The notes under the pieces are model-generated. The model saw only the letters and a list, made by a program, of their open reading frames with translations. It made no database searches and had not been told where the DNA came from. A stretch of 64,000 bases of DNA, taken from contig NZ_AP022582.1 in NCBI RefSeq assembly GCF_010731595.1, forward strand, positions 4,526,001-4,590,000. The letters run 5' to 3'. The stretch comes from Mycobacterium seoulense. Lineage in GTDB: Bacteria; Actinomycetota; Actinomycetes; Mycobacteriales; Mycobacteriaceae. Of this stretch, positions 8,509 to 16,626 are shown piece by piece. Both the position numbers and the translations under genes were made by a program. Every line of letters begins with the position of its first letter. Position 1 is the stretch's first letter.

Positions 8509-9397
8509 TCAAGTGCTCCTGAAGGAATTGGGTTTGGTCGGCGAGCAATTCCCCTAGTAAGGGCGGGTGATAAATCTGGAAGTGGTCCCCGTCGTAGTGA
8601 CGGACGACGCCATACGGCGCGCGGTGTCCCACGTCCGCGGCATGGCGCGGGTTCATGAGGGTCTCTCGTGCGGAGACGCATACCAGCAGTGGAGCCGCAA
8701 TTCTCGCGGCGCCGTGTTTGGCGCTGGTCACGCCGATCCCGATGACGTCGGCGGCGGCGATGCGGTTGTCGAAGGTCGTGCCGGCGGGCACGGTGGAGTA
8801 CCAGCCGGCGAGAGCACCGGGGATGGTGACTGCAGCGAGGCTGCCCGGTTCGCCGACGATGGGGACATATCGTGGGGCGGCGCCCCACCTGCGGCGAAAC
8901 AGGTCGTCGAGGATCGCCGGTGTCGCGCGGAGAGCGAGCCGCCAGCCGTTGCGGGCCAGTGTTGCCGGTCCATGGACGATCGGGCACTGCACGACCACCG
9001 CAGCGAGATCGCGCCGGGCTCCGGCTTCCCGCAGCACGTGCATCGCGCCGAGGCTGGTGCCCCACAAGCCGATTCGTTGGGAGTCGATGCTGTCGTGGTG
9101 ACGTAGATAGTCCAGCGCAGCGCCGACGTCCTGTTGGTGTCGGCGCATGCTGAAGCGCTGCCGTGGTGAACCGTCCGAAGCGCCGGTGTGCCGGTAGTCG
9201 AAGGCCAGTGTCGCCACGCCGGCATCTGCGAAGTGTTGCTCGTATTGCGACATCACCATGCCGTGCGTCGCGCCGAGGCCGTGGCAGAGTACAACCCCCG
9301 GATGGGGGCCGGCGCCGTGCGGCAGGGTCAGCCAGCCCGTGCACCGAACGCCTTGCGAAGTAAACGAGACCGTGGTGGTGGCGATGTGAGTGCTCAT
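8492..9397 (-). CDS. Alpha/beta hydrolase
   Basis: The 301-residue product has the alpha/beta hydrolase fold. The oxyanion segment is VVLCHGLGATHG, the nucleophile elbow is GTSLG (Ser of GxSxG) and the catalytic His lies in GDHFQIYHP near the C-terminus. There is no signal peptide, so it acts in the cytoplasm. A strong GGAGGGA precedes the ATG. It is first in a two-gene operon with the MDMPI-like gene and divergent from a TetR regulator across two GTAC-containing repeats. It is probably an esterase or dienelactone-type hydrolase. Confidence 0.85.
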   Translation of the reverse strand: MSTHIATTTVSFTSQGVRCTGWLTLPHGAGPHPGVVLCHGLGATHGMVMSQYEQHFADAGVATLAFDYRHTGASDGSPRQRFSMRRHQQDVGAALDYLRHHDSIDSQRIGLWGTSLGAMHVLREAGARRDLAAVVVQCPIVHGPATLARNGWRLALRATPAILDDLFRRRWGAAPRYVPIVGEPGSLAAVTIPGALAGWYSTVPAGTTFDNRIAAADVIGIGVTSAKHGAARIAAPLLVCVSARETLMNPRHAADVGHRAPYGVVRHYDGDHFQIYHPPLLGELLADQTQFLQEHLNVQSG

Positions 9398-9420
9398 GAC
9401 AAACTTCCCTCCATCGATGC

Positions 9421-9462
9421 GTACGTTGTACGTATTGGTCTACTTTAGGTACGCTGTACGTG
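9421..9462. promoter_or_regulatory. Tandem operator-like repeats between TetR and hydrolase genes
   Basis: Two nearly identical 14-base sites, GTACGTTGTACGTA (9421-9434) and GTACGCTGTACGTG (9449-9462), lie 28 bases apart. Each contains GTAC-N3-GTAC, which is an inverted repeat. They are in the divergent region between the hydrolase and TetR genes, the classic place for a TetR operator controlling both. Confidence 0.65.
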
Positions 9463-9517
9463 TCAAGGGGTCCCAAGCGGGAGGTGAGCTATCCGGGCAC
9501 GATTCACCGTCTCTGAA

Positions 9518-10168
9518 GTGCGCGCACACGCAATGGGGATCGTCGATCGCGACGGGCTGAGCGCGCTAAACATGCGCTCGCTGGCAACCGCCCTGGGCAC
9601 CGGGCCGATGACGCTCTACAACTACGTCAGAGATCGAGAGGAACTCGAGGCTTTGGTTGCCGAAGCGGTGCTGGCCGACGTGAAACTACCTGCGCCGTCC
9701 GACGATTGGCTTGTTGATGTGAAATCCATCGCGATCGCTGTGTGGGAATCAATGCGCCGTCACCGTAACGCTGTCCCGCTGGTCCTGACCCGCCGCACCG
9801 TATCGAACGAGAGCTTCGCGCCTGCAGAACAGCTCGTCGCGGCACTGGTCCGTGGCGGACTTGCCGACCACGATCTGTTGGCCGCCTTTCGTGGGGTGCT
9901 CAGCCTGATCATGGGTGCCGCGCAAGTGGAGTTGGCCGGCCCCGCGGCGGTGGGCGTCCCAGAGCAGGCCAACATCGATGCCGCCAGCCGCATCGGACGC
10001 CTGGCGGACAACGACCACCCCCACCTGGCAGCCCTGGCATCCACCAGTCAACAATCATCGATGGCCGCGGACTTCAACCGCGCCCTCGACATGCTGCTAG
10101 TTGGAATCCAGACCCGCGCGGATACGTCTCGAACGAAGCGGAACAGTCGACGCACCCCGAAGCGTTGA
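9518..10168 (+). CDS. TetR family regulator (5' end disturbed)
   Basis: The 216-residue frame encodes a TetR regulator with HTH residues SLATALGTGPMTLYNYVRDREEL and a TetR_C-type ligand domain. The GTG at 9518 lies inside the first helix. The same frame continues upstream as ARFTVSE up to a stop at 9485 without a normal start codon. Another frame starting with GTG at 9460 reads a typical TetR beginning (MSRGPKREVSYP) and then hits a stop at 9514. A one-base indel near 9490-9505, or a non-standard start such as ATC at 9491, would reconcile them. It probably controls the divergent hydrolase operon. Confidence 0.75.
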   Translation: MRAHAMGIVDRDGLSALNMRSLATALGTGPMTLYNYVRDREELEALVAEAVLADVKLPAPSDDWLVDVKSIAIAVWESMRRHRNAVPLVLTRRTVSNESFAPAEQLVAALVRGGLADHDLLAAFRGVLSLIMGAAQVELAGPAAVGVPEQANIDAASRIGRLADNDHPHLAALASTSQQSSMAADFNRALDMLLVGIQTRADTSRTKRNSRRTPKR

Positions 10169-10178
10169 GCTGCGACGC

Positions 10179-10853
10179 CTAGCTACGGCGGCTGACCGGC
10201 AGCTCCGCGGTCACGTCGGCGCGGGCGGCGTCGAAGCTGAAAAACCCTTTGATGGGCAGGCTTTCCGGCGGCGGATCGGGGTAGCTCCACGCGACGTCCT
10301 CGACATCGCCCGCGGACCAGTAGGTGGCGAAACCCTTGTAGTTGCAGTAGCTCGACGTATCCGAGCGACGCAGCAGGTCGGTGCGCACGTGCGCCGGATC
10401 GACGTAAAGCCTTGGTTCTAAGGAGGTTTCGAAGACGATCACGGTGTCGTCGGTGTCCACCAGCACCGTGCCGGCGATCGAGACACGCAGCCGGCGCTTG
10501 GTGGGACGGCAGTCGACGCGGTGGTAGGGATTGGGTGGGTAGTGGACGAGTTCGCGGCCCTCTTCCAGCCAGGTGTCGACGGCGTCCCAGGGCACGTGCA
10601 CGAAGCCCGGGGCCTCTGGCTCGGGTTCGGTGGGCAGGTCACCGACCTCGTCTGCCCGGAAGGCATAGCCGAGCGGTTGGCCCCGCCGGTGCACCAGCAG
10701 CGCCCCTTCGGTGTCGATCACCAACTGCCCATCCCGAACAGCTTGCACGCGGCGCGGATGAGGCTCGATGAACACGACGTCGGCGGGCAGCGGGGGCGAA
10801 AACCGACCGGCCGGATCACTGCTGAGTGGACCGCGTCCGGCTACCAGGCTCAT
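10179..10853 (-). CDS. DUF427 domain protein
   Basis: The 224-residue product contains two DUF427-like halves. The first includes RVQAVRDGQLVIDTEGALLVHRRG; the second, VSIAGTVLVDTDDTVIVFET..RLYVDP, runs on to YCNYKGFATYWSAGDVEDVAWSYPDP, the family core. DUF427 is a small beta-rich domain of unknown function common in actinobacteria and fungi. It is a single gene, converging on the TetR gene 10 bases away. No pathway can be inferred. Confidence 0.8.
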   Translation of the reverse strand: MSLVAGRGPLSSDPAGRFSPPLPADVVFIEPHPRRVQAVRDGQLVIDTEGALLVHRRGQPLGYAFRADEVGDLPTEPEPEAPGFVHVPWDAVDTWLEEGRELVHYPPNPYHRVDCRPTKRRLRVSIAGTVLVDTDDTVIVFETSLEPRLYVDPAHVRTDLLRRSDTSSYCNYKGFATYWSAGDVEDVAWSYPDPPPESLPIKGFFSFDAARADVTAELPVSRRS

Positions 10854-10903
10854 GGTGTGAGGCTAGACCTCTGTCGGCTGAGCCGGTGTACGCCGGGACC
10901 GGG

Positions 10904-11626
10904 TCAGTGGTCCGCACCGAGCAGCGCCGCGTACTGACGTTCGAGCACCTTGGCGGCGCCACTGCCCCAGCGCTCGGCCAACGACCGTGAGAACGGGTCG
11001 GGGAAGATTTCGTCATCGTCGTTCTCCACCCCGTCGAAGATGGCTTGCGCCACCGCTCCCGGCGAGGCTTTCGGTATGTCCAGGCCGCGGGTCATCTCGG
11101 TGTCCACGGGCCCGGTCAGCACGGCATGCACACGCACTCCCTGCTTGGCCAAGATGACACGAAGCGATTGCGTCATGGAGAACGCCGCGGCCTTGGAGAC
11201 GGAGTAGGCCGGAATGATGGGCAGGGGGGCCAACGCGTTCACCGACAGGTTGTTGACGATCGATCCGCCGGATCGGGCCAACAGCGGCAGGAAGGTCTCG
11301 ATCACGGCGTAGGTGCCGAGAAGGTTGACCTCGAGGTGCCGTTGGAGCGCGGAGGGGTCGCTCAAGTCGTCGTAGAGCGCGAGGCCGGCGTTGTTGACGA
11401 GGATGTCTAGGGAGTCAACCTGCTCGGCTGCCGCCCGAAGCTGCGCGGCGTTGGTGATGTCCAGCGTCAAAGGCGTCACGCGGGCGTCGCCATTGCCCGC
11501 CAAGGCTTTCCGGGTACCGGCGTACACCTGTCGGGCGCCCCTGTTCAAGGCCTCCACGGACAGCGCACGCCCGATGCCGCGGTTGGCGCCGGTGATCAGA
11601 ACCGCTTTTCCTGCGATCGTTGTCAC
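10904..11626 (-). CDS. Short-chain dehydrogenase/reductase
   Basis: The product is 240 residues with the classical SDR pattern: TGANRGIG cofactor motif near residue 13, LDILVNNAGLALYDD, the catalytic YSVSK and DTEMT after the PG motif. It is an NAD(P)-dependent oxidoreductase in the cytoplasm. The GTG at 11626 is chosen because GGGAG lies 9 bases upstream; an ATG at 11635 would touch that ribosome site. It is divergent from the CoA-transferase gene across about 190 bases in which no clear operator was seen. Confidence 0.85.
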   Translation of the reverse strand: MTTIAGKAVLITGANRGIGRALSVEALNRGARQVYAGTRKALAGNGDARVTPLTLDITNAAQLRAAAEQVDSLDILVNNAGLALYDDLSDPSALQRHLEVNLLGTYAVIETFLPLLARSGGSIVNNLSVNALAPLPIIPAYSVSKAAAFSMTQSLRVILAKQGVRVHAVLTGPVDTEMTRGLDIPKASPGAVAQAIFDGVENDDDEIFPDPFSRSLAERWGSGAAKVLERQYAALLGADH

Positions 11627-11817
11627 AGAGATCATCTCCCTTGTCGTTTCGTATTGCCGGCGGCCCGCGCCTCTCGTGGGGCTCACCGCGGCGAGCCGTC
11701 GAGGCCCGCATCTATTCCGATGCATCGGGACGCGCGAAATCATCGATCGGCAGATCAGGAGTGCGTGACATGCCAGGATGCGTGCGCTCGGCCGCGCTAA
11801 CCGGTAGGAACGTAGCC

Positions 11818-12987
11818 ATGGCGGGACCAATGGAGGGTGTCAAGGTCGTCGAGCTCGGAGTGTGGGTCGCCGGACCGGCCGCCGGCGGCATCCTGGCCGA
11901 CTGGGGAGCCGACGTCATCAAGATCGAGCCGCCGAGCGGCGACCCGGGCCGGCTGTTCGGCAGGATGCTCGGCTGCGACCTCGGGGTCAATCCGCCGTTC
12001 GAGATGGACAACCGCTCCAAGCGCAGCATCGTGTTGAATCTCGCGGAGGAGGCGGGCCGAGACATCGCTTTCGAATTGCTGCGCGACGCCGACGTTTTCG
12101 TGACGAATGTGCGGCCGGGCGCGTTGCAACGCCTGGGGCTCGACTTCGAGTCGGTGTCGGCCCGTAATCCTCGCCTGGTCTACGGGCTGATCACCGGATA
12201 CGGCGAAACCGGGGCCGACGCGGACCGGCCCGCCTACGACGTGGCCGCGTTCTGGTCGCGGGCCGGGGTTGCGCATCTGCTCACCCGGCCCGGCGACACG
12301 CCGCCGTTCCAGCGCGGCGGCATGGGCGACCACTCGGCCGGCATGACGCTGGCGGCCGCCATCTGCGCGGCGCTCGTTGCCCGCGCGCGCACCGGGACCG
12401 GTCAGCTGGTGACCACCTCGCTGTATCGCCAGGGCGCCTACACGGTGAGCTTCGACCTCAACACCTATCTGCTGACCGGCCAGCCGATCGCGATCGGGCA
12501 ACGCGAAACGATGGGCAACCCGTGCATGAACAACTACACGACCGCCGACGGGCGCCGATTCTGGATCGTCGGCCTCGAAGTCGATCGGCACTGGCCGCCG
12601 CTGTGCCGTGTCGTCGGTCATCCGGAATGGCTGGAGGATCCCCGGTTCCGCGACGCCTACGCGCGGTTCACCAACGCTGTCGAACTGATCGCCGAGCTGG
12701 ACGCGATCTTCGCCACCCGCACGCTCGACGAATGGGCACAGGTCTTCGCGGGCGAACCCGACTTTTTCTGGTCGCCGGTCAACAGCCTCGAAGACGTCGT
12801 CGCCGACGAACAATTCCACGCGGCCGGCGGCATCGTCGACGTGCCGGACGGGGAAGCCAGCGTTCCGATGGTGGCCACACCGGCCGATTTCCACGGCACA
12901 CCGTGGGCGCCCCGTTCTGCGGCACCGGAACTCGGGCAGCACACCGAGGATGTGCTCGCCGAACTCAAGGCGCGCCGCGGGTCGTGA
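11818..12987 (+). CDS. CaiB/BaiF family CoA-transferase
   Basis: The 389-residue product belongs to the class III CoA-transferases. The N-terminus has MEGVKVVELGVWVAGPAAGG and WGADVIKIEPPSGDPGR, then MDNRSKRSIVLNL, DVFVTNVRPGALQRLGLD and LVYGLITGYGETG, all family hallmarks. The enzyme activates a carboxylic acid by moving CoA from an acyl-CoA donor. The start is the ATG at 11818, which begins the conserved fold; frames further upstream carry no homology. It ends 14 bases before operator copy 3 of the downstream operon, so it may feed the same pathway from a separate transcript. Confidence 0.9.
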   Translation: MAGPMEGVKVVELGVWVAGPAAGGILADWGADVIKIEPPSGDPGRLFGRMLGCDLGVNPPFEMDNRSKRSIVLNLAEEAGRDIAFELLRDADVFVTNVRPGALQRLGLDFESVSARNPRLVYGLITGYGETGADADRPAYDVAAFWSRAGVAHLLTRPGDTPPFQRGGMGDHSAGMTLAAAICAALVARARTGTGQLVTTSLYRQGAYTVSFDLNTYLLTGQPIAIGQRETMGNPCMNNYTTADGRRFWIVGLEVDRHWPPLCRVVGHPEWLEDPRFRDAYARFTNAVELIAELDAIFATRTLDEWAQVFAGEPDFFWSPVNSLEDVVADEQFHAAGGIVDVPDGEASVPMVATPADFHGTPWAPRSAAPELGQHTEDVLAELKARRGS

Positions 12988-13001
12988 CCACCGGTCGCGC
13001 C

Positions 13002-13029
13002 TTTACAAAATTGCTCTGAAGTGTCACGC
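13002..13029. promoter_or_regulatory. Operator-like motif, copy 3
   Basis: TTTACA (13002-13007) and AAGTGTCACGC (13019-13029) repeat the arrangement at 3020 and 3608 exactly in spacing. It lies 95 bases upstream of the first gene of the nine-gene operon at 13124-20965, about 9.4 kb from the other copies. Confidence 0.7.
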
Positions 13030-13123
13030 TGTCCGGTGTGCCGCGTGAGCGGCCACGGCCCAGGACAAGCGTTGCGGCAAGCGCCAATGCACGGTTTCGG
13101 TGCGGCGGTGAGGAACGGATTGA

Positions 13124-13714
13124 ATGGTCACGTCAACGTTCGACATCAGGCAAGGCAGCCGGGTCAACGCCCGAGCCGGCCGGACTGACCGTGAGTGTCT
13201 GCGATATCGGCTCGACGTCATCGCGGTCAGCGCCCTCGACGTCGTCCGATCGGCCGGAGGTTGGCTCTACGACCGGGCGATGGCCGGCTGGCAGGTGACG
13301 GTGCTCCTGCCGGATGGCGCCGACGCCCGGTCCCTGCGGATCCTGGGCGTGCGGGCGGCGGACTTGGAGGAGCAGTTCGCCGCGACGGGTCCCGGCTGGA
13401 CGAGTCAGAGTCTGGCCGTGAGCGCCGAGGCGTTCGCCGCGGACGCCCGCGTGCGCGACTTGGTGCTCACGTCGCTCGACGACCGGTTGACCGAAGTCGC
13501 GTTGTGGGGTCAGCTGCCTTCGGGCTGGCCACTGCGGGTGGATCGCGGGGTGGCCAGGGCGCAATATGCCCTCAGCGCGGCCGCGCGCAGGTTCAAGGGC
13601 CATGCGCTCGCGGCGTCCGGGATCGATTGCCCCACGGTCTATTCCACCGAGGCGCTGCTCTGCGACTTGGCGACCTGCGAGCGCATCGATTCGGGGCTGG
13701 TCCGGCTCGACTGA
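13124..13714 (+). CDS. Unknown protein, first gene of catabolic operon
   Basis: The 196-residue product is not recognised. It has no signal peptide or membrane segment, is rich in Ala, Arg and Asp, and contains DVVRSAGGWLYDRAMAGWQVTVLLPDGADARSLRILG near the N-terminus and a region RGVARAQYALSAAARRFK. Two Cys (CDLATC) lie near the end. A GAGGAA precedes the ATG. Its stop overlaps the start of the next gene (TGATG), so it belongs to the operon. It might be a regulator or scaffold, but no fold can be claimed. Confidence 0.7.
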   Translation: MVTSTFDIRQGSRVNARAGRTDRECLRYRLDVIAVSALDVVRSAGGWLYDRAMAGWQVTVLLPDGADARSLRILGVRAADLEEQFAATGPGWTSQSLAVSAEAFAADARVRDLVLTSLDDRLTEVALWGQLPSGWPLRVDRGVARAQYALSAAARRFKGHALAASGIDCPTVYSTEALLCDLATCERIDSGLVRLD

Positions 13715-14418
13715 TGAAGAAGTACTACCGCCACACGCTGCTCTATCTGCACGAGACCATCTCGCTCGGCTCCGGGCGAAGCGATTGCTTCACCGAGGTG
13801 TTCTCCGATACCTACCGGCCGATGATGAACGAGCTCGGGGCGCGATTGTTCGCAATCTGGGAGAGCACGCCCTACAACGGTCACTGGCCGCAGGTGACGA
13901 TCATCTGGGAGATCGACGGGTTCGCCGACTACGCGCGGATCGGGGCCGCCCAGGCCCGCGGCGGCAGCCACGAAGCCGCGGCCGGCAAATGGGCGGCCTT
14001 CCTGGCCGACATCGGCGCCGCGGGCGAAGGCCGCATCATGTACCCGGGGCCCAGCAACAAGACCCTCGCCCAGCTGCGCGAGGCCAATTTCGCTGCGCCG
14101 CTGGTGATCCAGGAGATCATGCAGACCAAGCCGGGACGCCAGGACGACTACATCCGCGAACTGGAGCGCCTCTACGTCCCGTGGTCGGAACGCACCGGCA
14201 AACGCTGGCTGGGCTCGTTCACCACGACCTTCCGCTACAACGAGGTCATCCACTACTGGGCGCTGGACGGCGGCTGGGAATGCTTCGCCAACCACTACCC
14301 ATCGTGGAAGGAAAGCCCGCCCCCGGAGATCGTCACCTGGATGAGCGTGGCGCCCGCCCTGCGTGACGGCTGGGAAGACTCCATCCTGCAGGCCCTACCG
14401 CCGTCGCCGCTGCAGTGA
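13714..14418 (+). CDS. Possible NIPSNAP/dimeric alpha-beta barrel protein
   Basis: The 234-residue product appears to have two ferredoxin-like halves rich in aromatic residues. The first is KKYYRHTLLYLHETISLGSG..FSDTYRPMMNELGARLFAIWE; the second is FAAPLVIQEIMQTKPGRQDDYIRELERLYVPW. Both resemble the strand-helix pattern of NIPSNAP-like or EthD-like proteins, which often act on small hydrophobic substrates. It overlaps the P450 gene by four bases (GTGA). The function is a guess; the coding status is firm from the tight coupling on both sides. Confidence 0.7.
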   Translation: MKKYYRHTLLYLHETISLGSGRSDCFTEVFSDTYRPMMNELGARLFAIWESTPYNGHWPQVTIIWEIDGFADYARIGAAQARGGSHEAAAGKWAAFLADIGAAGEGRIMYPGPSNKTLAQLREANFAAPLVIQEIMQTKPGRQDDYIRELERLYVPWSERTGKRWLGSFTTTFRYNEVIHYWALDGGWECFANHYPSWKESPPPEIVTWMSVAPALRDGWEDSILQALPPSPLQ

Positions 14419-15656
14419 CGGGACAGCGAGCACGCGTGGACGTCACCGACTTCGCCTACGACCCCTTCGACGCGCGGGTGATGGCGAACCCGCTGCCGTA
14501 CTACCGGATCCTGCGCGACCATCATCCCGTGTACTACATGCCGCAGTGGGACACCTTCGCCCTGTCCCGATTCGAGGACATCTGGCAGGTGCTGGAGGTC
14601 AACGACGGAACGTTCGTCGCGTCGGAAGGCACCCTGCCGGCGGCGTCCGTCCTGGCCAAGCACAACTCCGGCCCGGTCGCCGACCCGCCCTTGCACCCGC
14701 TGCCGTTTCACGCGGTGTTCGACACGGATCTGTACGCGGAAATCCGGCGTGCGCACTCCCAGCCGCTGCGGCCCAGGTCGGTCACCGGCTGGGAGGCCAG
14801 AATCCGCGAGCTGGCCAACGAGCGCCTCGACGAGCTGCTGCCGCGCGGTTCGTTCGACCTCACCCAGGACTACGGCGGCATCGTCGTGGCGTCCGTCGTC
14901 TGCGAACTGCTGGGCATCGCAACCGATCTCGCACCGCAGGTGCTCGCCGCGGTCAACGCCGGCAGCCTCGCCGAGCCCGGCGTCGGGGTGGACACCGCCG
15001 AAGCGCGGCCCAACTACTTCGAGTACCTGCTGCCGGCGGTTCGCCGCCGCCGCGCCGACCAGTCCGGGCAGCCGCTCGCCGTGGTGGACGGCCTGCTCGG
15101 CTACCGACTGCCCGACGGCAGCCCGCTCGACGACGTCGAAGTCGCAACCCAGATGCTGTGCATCTTCATCGGCGGCACCGAGACGGTACCCAAGATCGTC
15201 GCCCACGGGCTGTGGGAGCTCGGCCGGCGGCCCGACCAAATGGCAGCGGTGCGCACCGACCCCGAGAACAACGTGCCCGTCGCCCGCGAGGAGATGATCC
15301 GGTTCTGCGCGCCCGCGCAGTGGTTCGCCCGAACCGCGCGCAAGCCCTTCACCATTCACGGCAAGACCATCCGGCCCGGCCAGCGCGTCATCACCCTGCT
15401 CGCATCGGCCAACCGCGACGAGCGGGAGTATCCCGAACCCGACGAGTTCATCTGGGACCGGCCCATCCGTCGCTCGCTGGCCTTCGGCCGCGGCCAGCAC
15501 TTCTGCATCGGCTACCACCTGGCCCGGCTGGAAGTCGCTGTGCTGCTGCAGGAATGGTTACGCCGGGTGCCCGAGTTCGCGATCCAGGCCGACGCCGCCA
15601 GGCGGCTGCCCTCGAGCTTCCAGTGGGGTTGGAACAACATCCCGGTGGAGGTCTGA
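14415..15656 (+). CDS. Cytochrome P450
   Basis: The 413-residue soluble P450 has the heme-binding loop FGRGQHFCIGYHLAR with ligand Cys364, the ExxR motif at E293-R296, and an I-helix GGTET (253-257) in which the usual acidic residue before the Thr is Glu. There is no membrane anchor, as in bacterial class I P450s that take electrons from ferredoxin; no ferredoxin gene is adjacent. It would hydroxylate a hydrophobic substrate as an early step of the pathway encoded by this operon. The CYP family cannot be assigned by eye. Confidence 0.93.
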   Translation: MTGQRARVDVTDFAYDPFDARVMANPLPYYRILRDHHPVYYMPQWDTFALSRFEDIWQVLEVNDGTFVASEGTLPAASVLAKHNSGPVADPPLHPLPFHAVFDTDLYAEIRRAHSQPLRPRSVTGWEARIRELANERLDELLPRGSFDLTQDYGGIVVASVVCELLGIATDLAPQVLAAVNAGSLAEPGVGVDTAEARPNYFEYLLPAVRRRRADQSGQPLAVVDGLLGYRLPDGSPLDDVEVATQMLCIFIGGTETVPKIVAHGLWELGRRPDQMAAVRTDPENNVPVAREEMIRFCAPAQWFARTARKPFTIHGKTIRPGQRVITLLASANRDEREYPEPDEFIWDRPIRRSLAFGRGQHFCIGYHLARLEVAVLLQEWLRRVPEFAIQADAARRLPSSFQWGWNNIPVEV

Positions 15657-15657
15657 C

Positions 15658-16626
15658 GTGTGGTCGTACCGGATCATCGCCCCCTACCTGTTCGAGCGGA
15701 CGACGATCGCGGAGCAGACACCCGAGTGCCTCGCCGACGGCCAGGTGCTGTTGCGGTTCATGGCCGCCGGTGTCTGCGGCAGCGATCTGCCGGCGTTCCG
15801 CGGCGCGCGCGGCCGACTTCCGGGCGACGACGGAGCCAGCGCGGCCGAAAAGGACGGCTTCCCCATCCATGAAGTCGCCGGCGAGGTGATCGCCAGCCGC
15901 CACCCCGATCACCGTCCCGGCGACCGCGTGGTGGGCTGGGCCTCCGGGTTCGACGGCATGATGGAACGCGTGATCAGCCACGGTGACGGCCTGGCCCCGT
16001 ACGACCCGTCGCTGACCCCGGCGCAAGCCGTCGGGCTGCAACCGCTGGCGTGCGTCCTGTACGCCTGCGAGCAGCTGCCGGACCTGGCGGGCAAACACGT
16101 GGCGATCATCGGCCAGGGCTCCATCGGCCTGCTGTTCTCCTACGTCGCCAAGGCGGCCGGCGCGCGGCGCGTCACCGGGGTCGACCCCATCGACCGGTCA
16201 AGCCTGGCAACCCGATTCGGCGTCGACGACCCGGTGCGCGCCACCAGCGACCGCTGGGTGAGCCGGCTGGCCGCCGACGACCGCGCCGACATCGTCGTCG
16301 AGGCCGTCGGTCACCAGGTCGCCACGCTGGGCCACGCCATCGACGCCACCGCGCCCGGCGGCACCGTCTTCTATTTCGGCGTCGCCGACGACGACGCCTA
16401 CCCGATCAGCATGCGCAGCATGCTACGCAACAACCTGACGCTGAAATCCGGTGTCACACTGGACCGGCGGCGAGTGCTGGAGCTCGCCGGAAAGTTCGCC
16501 GCCGAACATCCCGAACTGCTCGCCACCTACCTGACGCACACGTTCGGCATCGACGACGTGCAGGGGGCGTTCGAGCTCGCCTGCCGGCCCGTTCCCGAAC
16601 GCATCAAGATCGCGATCGCGGAGTGA
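15658..16626 (+). CDS. Zinc-type alcohol dehydrogenase (MDR superfamily)
   Basis: The 322-residue product has the MDR fold. The N-terminal catalytic domain has AGVCGSDLPAFRG, with the Cys that would bind catalytic zinc. The Rossmann domain has HVAIIGQGSIGLLFSYVAKAAGA, followed by VTGVDP and VVEAVGH. The lobe that usually carries the four-Cys structural zinc site seems absent, as in several short MDRs. It would oxidise a secondary alcohol, for example the P450 product. It starts with GTG one base after the P450 stop and overlaps the next gene (GTGA). Confidence 0.87.
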   Translation: MWSYRIIAPYLFERTTIAEQTPECLADGQVLLRFMAAGVCGSDLPAFRGARGRLPGDDGASAAEKDGFPIHEVAGEVIASRHPDHRPGDRVVGWASGFDGMMERVISHGDGLAPYDPSLTPAQAVGLQPLACVLYACEQLPDLAGKHVAIIGQGSIGLLFSYVAKAAGARRVTGVDPIDRSSLATRFGVDDPVRATSDRWVSRLAADDRADIVVEAVGHQVATLGHAIDATAPGGTVFYFGVADDDAYPISMRSMLRNNLTLKSGVTLDRRRVLELAGKFAAEHPELLATYLTHTFGIDDVQGAFELACRPVPERIKIAIAE

